Assembly: GCA_944470555.2 (NCBI GenBank)
Contig: OX104130.1
Location: 68,205,160-68,269,159, forward strand
Length of the DNA: 64,000 bases
Reading direction: 5' to 3'
From: Heterobilharzia americana
Lineage: Eukaryota > Platyhelminthes > Trematoda > Strigeidida > Schistosomatidae
In this document: piece after piece, positions 55,240-64,000 of the stretch
Layout: each line of letters starts with the position of its first letter
Position numbering within the stretch: the first letter of the stretch is position 1
Program-made: the position numbers and the translations under genes
Notes under the pieces: generated by a model
What the model was told of the DNA's origin: nothing
What the model saw: the letters and a program-made list of their open reading frames with translations, nothing else
Databases searched by the model: none

Positions 55240-56250
55240 TCTTCATTCTAATAAGGACAAATCTAAGAAAAAAACTTGATTTCTTCACAGTCCCTAATCT
55301 CACTCCATTAGGAAACTTGTATTCACTTCAAACTCGACCTACCTTACGCTGAATAATCCTATTTTGTAATCCTAGGACCTGATGAGAATTTATCAAAAAA
55401 AAAATATTTTCTCAATTCAAATTTTTTTTAATTACTGACTGACATGAATGTCAAGCTTCTCGGAATTCTCTGTTATTGTTTGTTTCTTGTAAATTGTTGT
55501 CCATAGTTATCAATATGCATTGATATGAGTAATGAAATGGTGTGATGTTTATTCATCAACTGTTGTTCAATGTTACATGGCTGTACTACACATACAAATC
55601 TCTTGCAGGCTCATACCCTCTTTAATAATTGAACGTGTTTCATGCATTATGGCTGTAAAATACATTACCACCCAGCTATTCGTACTCTTAAATGTAACTT
55701 CTCATTGTACTAGACAAACTTTGCTGGTCTCTTCTAAAGGAAAATCATTAGTAGTTGGGATTAAATAGTGATTTCTGAGGTGACGTCAGATTGACACTGA
55801 GAACAGATCAAAAAAAATATATAATTCAAGCTATTCTAGCGTTAGTTTGTTTACTGCCTTAAACAGTCGCCATTTTGTTAATCACTTGAAAAACATTACC
55901 ATAGTTCAAATCTAAAACTAATCCATTTACGACTATGCGTATACCGGTCCACTTCTTCTACCACATGACGTTAATAAGAAGAGTTTTAGACTGTCCACAA
56001 AACCAGTGATGCATATTCAACTCATCTATAAATAAACAACAATTGTCGATAGACATTTTAATTCGTGTAAACAGTTTGTGGTAGTTATTTCATTCGATGC
56101 TTAGCTAAGCATTCTCATTTTTCATATATTCTTCTTTGTCGGTCTGTTTTCAGGAGAAACAGAAAACAAGAACATAAAAGTTTATGCACATGCAACTAAG
56201 TACAAAATCTTACCATAATTTATTTAGTCTGTTAATTATGTGGAAAAAGG
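55240..56250. other. Upstream intergenic stretch, no gene recognised
   Basis: AT-rich; the only longer open frame (55532-55768) has no recognisable domain or coding bias and is not called. Confidence 0.4.
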
Positions 56251-56264
56251 AAGCAACTTAGTTT

Positions 56265-56450
56265 GCCTTTGAGTGGTCAATACATTCACTTCGAAACCTG
56301 AAGTTCCTGAGTTCGACCACTGGCGGGATATGGGTACGTGCTGTTGAGCAGCCTCGTAGTGGGACGAAACGGCTGTCAAGTGCTCTTAGGTTTATGGTTG
56401 TTCTCCAACTGATGTCAGTCATTGATAGATAATACCCTGAAAAGCGGAGT
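56265..56450 (+). repeat. tRNA-like/hammerhead unit, second family, decayed
   Basis: gagttcgaccactggcggg is B-box-like. At 56338-56385 GTGCTGTTGAGCAGCCTCGT is followed by GTGGGACGAAACGGCTGTCA. GAAA and stem III remain; the CUGANGA segment is altered. Confidence 0.55.
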
Positions 56451-56879
56451 GTTAGAAATAAACTTAGTATTTCACTTTGACATGACAAAGGAATTTGTGG
56501 TTATATACTTCGTGTTATCCTTGTATTAAGAAATTTATTTTAATTACGATTCATTATAATTATTGACATTTTTACTTGAAAAGGTTGTGCATTAAGTTAT
56601 TGTTTTGCAACACTATATGCTGAGAATTCTTTCGTGTTTATCAAATAAAAGGCAACTCAACAGTCGTAATGAACAAATCTGACAACATTACCAAAGTGAA
56701 TGAGCATATAGAAACAGGACCAAATGAAGAAATTAAGAAACCAGAGGATATTATCATGAATAAGGTTGAGAAACCCACAGAAGATCTAGTACGCCGAATG
56801 AAGCCATTTCTAAGCGAGTCAAAATGGTTTACTATAATAATGAAACTAGTAATCACAGTAGAATTTATGGCACCATTAA

Positions 56880-57560
56880 GATTCATAAGCCACGTTATCC
56901 CATCCAACCTCTGACAGGTGCATCGGCTCAAGTTGCCATACTTCACAATAGTACACAAAGAGCATATGGATAGAAAAAGATTGATATCAAAGTAGATAAA
57001 TATGTCTGGGAGAATAAGTAATCTGAGGATAAAGGTTAGTGAGAGTATTCAAGCTTCAGAAGATATCAAGGAGTGAATATATCTGGACCATAATGACCGA
57101 CTATCAGCCATGTAACAAATAGTTCTCAACCACTGATTCCTTTCTCCTTGCGGCCCCTAGCCAAGCAGTCTACCTCTCTTTTCACACGACTCAGATCAAC
57201 AGTCAGAGATGTCATGGACTGGTGCCACGTCTTGGTCTATACACTTCAAACCCTCTTCTAATGTAATACAACTTCCCGTAGCTTGGTACATGGAGGAAGG
57301 CGGTAGCTTGAAATGCGCATTACATTTTCAAACCATTGCAGTCGACTAAGGTTCATAACCTCATCAATCCACTTACTTAGTACCATTTGCCTGATCTCAA
57401 CATTACTCACACGGTAATTCCATCAGTTACGAGGGATGCTACTAAGAGATCTATAATCAGACACCTCTAATCATCTCATGCCTTCTACTTTCTATGGTCA
57501 TGTCTCACAGTCGTACAAAGGGACATAACGAACTGTAGTGCAGTATACAGTAGATCTTAG
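56880..57560 (-). repeat. Non-LTR family 2, 3' end and C-terminal remnant
   Basis: ggctcaagttgccatacttc through aatagttctcaaccactgat to cagatatcgtcatgg-type sequence; on the minus strand it continues past 57330 into decayed RT (tgtaccaagctacgggaagt). Confidence 0.6.
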
Positions 57561-57639
57561 AAACATTTTGACTTGTGAGATTTTTGAATTTTTAGCAATG
57601 TTACTAGGCACAGTTAGAACTTACTTAAATCTCGACTTG

Positions 57640-59170
57640 CTAACTGTTATGAACTGAAGAACAGATTACATGATATACGGGTCGATGACAGTAAGAAATC
57701 TGGTTACTTCTGACACAACTATACTTTACACGAATATACCAATAGACATGGTTCTAGGGGAAGTTAGAAACGGACTTAAGGATGATAGTGAGTTCACTCA
57801 TCAAACTAAGGTGGCCATCGAGGAAATCATGTTCGGAGTACGATTGTACCTGACGTGTATATTTCTTAAGTTACAAAATAAGATATACAAACAATTTGAA
57901 GGGATTGTTGTGGGATCACCAATATCCCCTATAGTCACAGACATATTTATGGATAGTTGGAAACGGATTGCCCTTCAAAATGTTAGTCCGACCCCAAAGA
58001 TATGGTTCTGATATGTAGATTACACATTCAGATTAGTGAAATTGGAGCACACCAGTAGATTCTTGACACATAAATTCAGTGGTGAATGCAATCCAACTTG
58101 CCTGTGACTTAGTGATGAAGGTGAGCTAGTCACGTTGGGTTACAAAATTAAACGAAAACAAGATGGAAGTTTAGAGACTTATGTCTTAGGTGAACCTTTC
58201 CATTCGAATTGCTGCTTGGACTTCAAATCATCTCACTTCATCTCAGTTAAAGTAGGCTATGTTAAATGCCTGAGTAATAAGGCGAAAAAACTTACTAGTA
58301 TGACACAAAATCTACTACAAGAAATTAGACACATCAAGAATGCCATGAGTCTCAATAATTACCCACCTAAATTTATCGATACATTCATAAGAAATCGGAA
58401 GAAAAATATAAGAATTAGTAGTAGTAACACAAGTGTTACTAATAGCGATTCTACTGATAATAGTAATAAAAGGGGCAGGCATGAGACAGAAATGAAAGCC
58501 TCTACAAAAAAGATACTTTAGAAGCATTACGAAGAATTCCCAATGAAGTTGAGATTGAATTGGTTGGCATTTAAACCAACAAACTCGCTTAGAAATAGGC
58601 TTTTAGACCAATTAGACAAAATAATTTAGTTCACCAAATCCCTTGTGATGATTCCAAGATTCAATACATGGGTCAAGTAGTCGGCCAGGGTTATTTGGAA
58701 TAAAAGATCACAAAAACTTAGCTAAATCAAGATTAGTAGATCCTAATAAGATAAGAAATTTTGAGAAAAGTTCGGCTATATCTCTCCACGCAACTACATA
58801 CAATCACACAGTGGGGTAGGATAGAGCAATAGTGTTGAAAACTAATTAAGTTGGATGGAGGGAGAGACTGATGACCGAATCTTTGTATATCGAATTAACA
58901 CCAAATACATGCAGTAATAAAAATGATTCTGCACCTGTCCCGGATATATGGAAAATTCCACCACCCTTGTCATCACGAAGAAGGAAAGGAGATTAGGACT
59001 ATATAAACTCTGTGTCGAAGTTGTGGAGTTACCTGATAGGAATATGGACGATAGATTGTGTCCGAAACGTTATCCAGTAAATAATACTGTTTCATTGTGT
59101 GACATTTTTAATAAACAGACTAAAATGGAATTGCAGTCTACCACTACACTCAAGTTTAACTCTCATTTCG
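57640..59170 (+). pseudogene. Second Penelope-like element (RT + GIY-YIG remnant)
   Basis: 57670-58011 encodes the palm block TSDTTILYTNIPIDMVL, KIYKQFEGIVVGSPISPIVTDIFM and a broken RYVDDTF (WF, stop, YVDYTF). 58135-58521 continues with GYKIKRKQDGSLETYV, HFISVKVGYVKCLSNKAK, IKNAMSLNNYPPKFIDTFIRN. After 58600 follow a broken QIPCDDSKIQYMGQ (GIY-YIG type) and the end block SLYIELTPNTCSNKNDSAP. It differs clearly from the element at 49300-52510, so the window holds two Penelope-like lineages. Confidence 0.75.
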
Positions 59171-59179
59171 ATTAAACGA

Positions 59180-60180
59180 AGTTATTCAAAAACCCGAGTT
59201 TATCAGTCAAGTTTTAGCTAAACTTTATTTCACCTCAGCCTAACAACTCACTACTAAACTGCTACTTACTCTAGACGTATTCAGGAAACCGACCAAACTC
59301 ATAACAGTTAAGGAAGATGACGGAATAAAGGCAAAGAATGTGATAAGTGTTTTAAATTCTAATAATAATCCATGGGAATTCATCTAAACTGAGATGTGGC
59401 TTCTTCAAATAGTATAGCAAGCAAAACTTTTCAACAGAGTACTACTGAAAACCGGCAACCTGTCTCAACGTAAAGGGGATTTGAAAGCTTCCCACATACA
59501 CACAAACAAAGAAATACAGCTAATACCCTCAAAAAACTTTAGTTCAGATTAGTTTTACACAGATCTAAGTTCATTAGTGTGATTGTAGTGACTGTAATAT
59601 TTATTTATGATATTTGTAGCTGTCTAAAATATCTTCATTCATGCTAAAGAGTATATAAATCCCTCTGGGTTGTTTCCGAATAATCCTGTAGTGCTGGACA
59701 ATCTTTAATTTAATTGATAACAAATCAAAGAACTGAAAATAATTGAAGTATAAAAAAACAGATTCAGAAAGTTGTGTGACTGCATGAATATGATTATGAG
59801 CAATAAATCTTGCTCAAAGAGTTATCAGAGAATACTTCTGTTTCATTGTGTTATACATACATAAATACGAGCTATTACGTAACTATACTCTACCACACTG
59901 GCCCGAATTCCATTCTAACACTAATTATGCTCCAGGAGCAGATGTATTCTCAAATTTTCATCAGCGTAGGTGCGAGAGAACCCTCATCGTTACATAGAAA
60001 CGGTCAGGAACACATCCCGAGGTTTATGGAAGTGATCACCGTACACAAGTTGAGACCACCTTTATGTGTACACCACAACTGTAGTGGTTAATTCTTTTTT
60101 TCTAAGCAAAGTTAGGACTATGTCACCTTTCTTTTTTTGTTCTCATCTTTCTTGGTTTTGATCCTCTATAATCATTAACC
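59180..60180. other. Upstream stretch, no gene recognised
   Basis: AT-rich, no coding segment supported. Confidence 0.4.
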
Positions 60181-60186
60181 TTGTTG

Positions 60187-62495
60187 ACCTCACCTGGTTA
60201 ACTAGTTCAGTATATACTAGCCGCTTCTGAGCCAGGATAAAGAAGGAAGGTTGGGCATAGGGATATCAACCCTACCCCCGAAAACCGATCCAATCGCTAA
60301 ACAAACTTCAAAGCACAAAAAAATAAAAATAAACTTATTCCTATCTGGAATCGGAGAGACGAAGTGACGTCGGTTGGCGAAAGCTTTCAGGAAGCCGACT
60401 GGTCGATGTCTCTTCTCTTCTCTCAATGAAAGCGAAAGTAAACGTGGGGACATGGAATGTCTACACAATATTTGAAGCTGGTTGACTGGTAAGGCTGCCC
60501 AGATTGCAAAAGAGATGAGAAGGTATGGCGTAGAAGTGTTAGGAATCTGCGAAAGCAGATCGAGTGGAAGTGGACTCTCCAAACTGTCAACTCGAGAGTC
60601 AATAATCTACTCGAGGACACTGAGTTTTGGAGTGGTTATCATGATTTCCCCTTCCCAATAGCATCAAAGCTTCTCTTTCGTGCAGTGGGAACCAATCTCC
60701 TCCTGTGCTATCAGGATTATGACAGCAAGATACCACCAGCAGTCCAGACACAGAACTATCAGTAAACACAAGCCCCCCCCCACAAAAGCCTAAATCCTCA
60801 AGGCCATAAAACTACTGAAATCCGGGAAAGCAGCAGGACCAGATGGAATTCCGCCAGAAGTACTGAAAACAGACACATATACATTAGTGAACATGCTCAC
60901 AACACACCATTACTGCAGAATGTTTAGAAAAAGGTAAGGAAGGAAGGAAAGGTACCAGCCGAATGAAAAAAGGGCTACCTCGTCAAACTCTCAAAGAAGG
61001 GCGACCTAAGTCTTTGCAACAACTAGTGCGAAATCATGCTCAACCTATATCGGCACTAAGCAAAATATAAAGCCGCATCATTCTGGGGAGACTAAAAAAT
61101 GCGCTGCATTCAAAATTATGATCGGAACACGCTGGTTGACTGGCTGACTTCAGGAAGAACAAATCTGTGCGGATTAAACTGCAACGCAACGCTATGCATC
61201 ATCACACAACAGAACATAGAATACCAGTCAACTGGATCTTCACCTCAACTTCATCGATTTTCATAAGGCCTTCGACAGCGTCGACCCAGAAGTAATCTGG
61301 CAGGCAGCTGCTCAACGCTACCGTTTCAATACCACAAAACTTTATCAACCTCATTCAACAACAGCTATATGCTATATGGTGATGATGATGACGCTACATG
61401 CCAAGTGATTCACAATGGAAAGCTCAGTGACGCCTTTGAAGTGAAGATAGGAAGGAGTAAGACAAGGTTACCGCCTACTATCACCGGTCATCTTCTTGAT
61501 CGTGGTCGACTGGACTGGATCATGCAACAAACTGTGACGAGCAAGAAGAGGGGCATACACTGACCGGACCGATGAAAAGAGCCTAGAAGATTTGGATTTC
61601 GCCAGCGATGATGATTTGTGTCTAATGTGTTGTCGCACAAACTCGAAGATCTACAGGCGAAAACCAACAAGTTGACAAGAGGGGTAGGGCAGTGAAGACG
61701 GGACTTCAAGTGAATGTGGAGAAGAGAGAGGTGATGAAAATACCAAAACAACAACAGCAACATCAACGACAAGCACTAATCACCATCAACGGGAGAAACC
61801 TAAGGGAAGTAGTCTCTTTCACCTACTTAGGCAGGGCAGCATCGTTTCAACTACAGGTGGAACAGGCACAGATGAAGGCGTCAAAGCAGCCAGGATCGGA
61901 AAGATAGCAAGACAGACCTTCATCAACCTGAAGTCAGTGTGGAGATCTACTACACTGCACTGCACCCAGCATAAAGCGTGTGTGAACAAGATCCGGATTT
62001 TCAACACTAATGTCAGTCAAGTCAGTGCTTCTATATGATGGTTGAGAGACTTGGCGCGTTACAAAAAGCATTTCCAACAAACTACAGACATTCATCAACA
62101 GCTGCCGCCTACGCTCGCTCACTACATCCTGAAGATGAGATGGATGGCCAGGAAGAATAAGCAACAAGAAACTCTGGCTGGCTACCAGCGAATCAACCAA
62201 GAACACACATTCCAACAAATATACAGAAGGAAGTGGAGATGAATTTGGCATACAATGGGAAGCCCAACTGGGGACATCACGCCCCAGACCAGGCCAGGCC
62301 AGGCCCTCGAGTGGAACCCAGAGGGGAAACGACGAGTTGGGTGTGTCAGGGTGACATGGAGATGGTGTGAGGAAGAAATGAAAGGTTATGGGTAGTCTTG
62401 GAGTCAGGTTGAAAGGATTGCAGAGAGGAGAGTGGAATGGAGACGTGCTACTGAAACCCTATCTTCAACTAGAAATCTAAGGGAGGATAATTAAT
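60187..62495 (+). pseudogene. RTE-like copy G, 5' and 3' ends present, internally deleted
   Basis: The 5' end ACCTCACCTGGTTAACTAG and UTR lead into the endonuclease start ([18 protein letters not shown]). Near 60728 the sequence jumps from the endonuclease (gacagcaagat) to the RT leader (accaccagcagtcca). It then continues through a [19 protein letters not shown] block, FIDFHKAFDSVD (broken), FASDDDLC and the 3' end with an AAT tail. Many stops. The last 745 bases are nearly identical to 41618-42372. Confidence 0.85.
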
Positions 62496-62499
62496 AATA

Positions 62500-64000
62500 A
62501 TAATTATTTTCTTTCCTGTATGGCTGAATTTCCCGTTTGCAGACTACCTATTACTCCATTCAGCATGTTATTTTCTGTTTGTGAGGCCCTGAAGATTAAT
62601 GAGCATGTAATTCGGGTTATGTTGAGCATTCAAATTCCTCTTACTTTGGAATTCCTGCAGCCGGGCGGTTATCCTCACGGATGCGTAATTATGCCATTCA
62701 GGAGTTTTCTTCGCAGTAACTGGGTACCATAGAAATTGAATGAAGCAGACGTGGTAACTGTATACATGCATTTTAGTTCAAAATGAGTGATTCGAAGGCA
62801 AATGAATAGTTACCTGTTCCGCTGTATTACAATTACCACATGGAACGTTTTGTATTGAAAACTTAACAATGAGCATTATCATGAATAAGAAATGATCTTA
62901 TCGGTTACCTTAATATCTTGATGCACTTCAGTATCTAGTAAAGGTCAATTTCCCCAAAGCATACGCTTCAGGTTACTTGTGTACTGTTGTCTGCCACTTC
63001 AAACATTACTTTGGAAATCCCAACACGGCGACATATTACCTGATTTCGAAACTTTTGTTTGTAGTATGCACATCACATTCATATATCTTTTGAGTAAGCA
63101 CTTTCTTCATGAACAACGTCAGAGTAAGTAAGCAAGGTAACGATGAATACTTGACTGCTCCTCTTCCTTATCTGACTTACTAATTGCATTCAATGTGGAA
63201 GGAAGTCTCAAAAGGGAACTGCTTTCATCCACTGACTATCCAGATTATACATCTGATGAACGTCTCACAATTTCCTCGTAAACCACCTTTCGTCGACAGC
63301 ACTGAATGAAAAAAATGTGGACAAAACAGCCACATCTATGCTAGTATTCACACCACGGATTCATCACACTTTCTAATACATTCTTTGTAATGTGTGAAAC
63401 AGAAAGAATGTGATTATTCTCTGGAATCTACCAATCAGGAATCGATAACGTCTCAACACGTACATCTATGCTTTCTACTCTCGGTAAAATTATGAAAATG
63501 AATAAATTTGTAGTATTTCTCATTCTTCTGGATCAAAGAGGTCAGTAGTATAAAAGGGCTAGAGTGATTTCTGCATTTTCTACTTTTGTTAGCTGTCTGC
63601 AGGACAACAGGTAAGCCATTCATCGCATGTTTTTCAGTCATGAATAATGACAAACTAACTTTACATGCTGCTGGTAGACTGTTGAGACTACAAAAGGTTT
63701 GGTATCTCATAAGCATAACCCACTGACGTCACTCAATCATTCTATTTTCACAGCTTGATAGCAATAAAGAAGTTTAATTAGTAGTTAAATGTAGAAGAAA
63801 AATCACAATTACTCAGATAACCAATTAAGTGAAACAAGAAAACTAGGTGTGAAGATAAAAAAAAATTCAGTTTCAGAATATGGTTACCGTAATTATGTAT
63901 CTTATAGTTGGTCGAGTGCCAGAAAGCGTACAGACGAATGCTGGTGAGTCGACGTTTGCAGGTCTTCATGTGATGGATTATGAAACTCTGTGCAAACAAA
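62500..64000. other. Right edge, no gene recognised
   Basis: No exon, RNA gene or recognised repeat. Open frames of 60-90 codons here lack recognisable domains. Confidence 0.4.

Noticed and set aside
55532..55768. 78-codon plus-strand open frame
   Set aside because: Cysteine-rich but without recognisable motif or signal; expected by chance in a window of this size.
62645..62670. ggaattcctgcagccgggcg resembles a plasmid polylinker (EcoRI-PstI-SmaI order)
   Set aside because: Only about 14 bases agree with such linkers and the surrounding sequence is ordinary AT-rich fluke DNA; likely coincidence.

Overview
The window looks like nuclear DNA from a blood fluke (genus Schistosoma). The reasons are an AT-rich background, one host gene with very long introns, RTE-type (SR2/SjR2-like) non-LTR retrotransposons with (AAT)n tails, Penelope-like elements, and short tRNA-like repeats carrying hammerhead ribozymes of the Sm-alpha kind. 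The species cannot be fixed from sequence alone. There are no operons, rRNA genes or CRISPR arrays, and no convincing functional tRNA gene.

Host gene. One gene can be assembled on the minus strand from 53184 down to 5052, and it continues beyond the left edge of the window. Six exons (53184-52991, 43257-42997, 39550-39427, 25716-25639, 16909-16712, 5295-5052) join with GT/AG sites and matching phases into 366 codons plus one base. They encode a signal peptide, an EMI domain and two FAS1 (fasciclin) domains, the architecture of TGFBI/periostin-type secreted adhesion proteins. About 1.1 kb is coding within a span of 48 kb; much of the intron sequence is mobile DNA.

Mobile DNA, left to right. 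Two RTE fragments facing each other (140-1860 minus, 3552-4798 plus) share a 1,036-bp inverted tract with one base difference noticed. A broken long RTE copy lies at 6534-9945 and an internally deleted one at 21539-22270. CR1/jockey-like remnants lie at 15850-16470 and 17700-18803, and a Ty3/gypsy-like reverse transcriptase remnant at 24040-24640. A full-length RTE insertion at 28769-31995, with a 14-bp target duplication, has an open reverse transcriptase frame but a frameshifted endonuclease. It sits inside an older repeat. 5'-truncated RTE insertions with clear target duplications lie at 19394-20558 and 49507-50756; the second is inside a Penelope-like ORF. Further Penelope-like remnants lie near 27600-28430, 45340-46140 and 57640-59170. 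Another internally deleted RTE copy lies at 60187-62495.

Small RNA-type repeats. Two repeat families carry hammerhead cores. One matches the Sm-alpha type (for example 45157-45212 plus, 48791-48835 minus). The other, with a CTGAGGAG core and a CAGCTG stem III, lies just downstream of tRNA-like A and B boxes (for example 12385-12430 minus, 12830-12878 plus, 39912-39962 minus). This second family, whose units often appear in inverted pairs, is the most unusual thing in the window.

Coordinates of ancient repeats are approximate. Exon borders and target duplications were read base by base.
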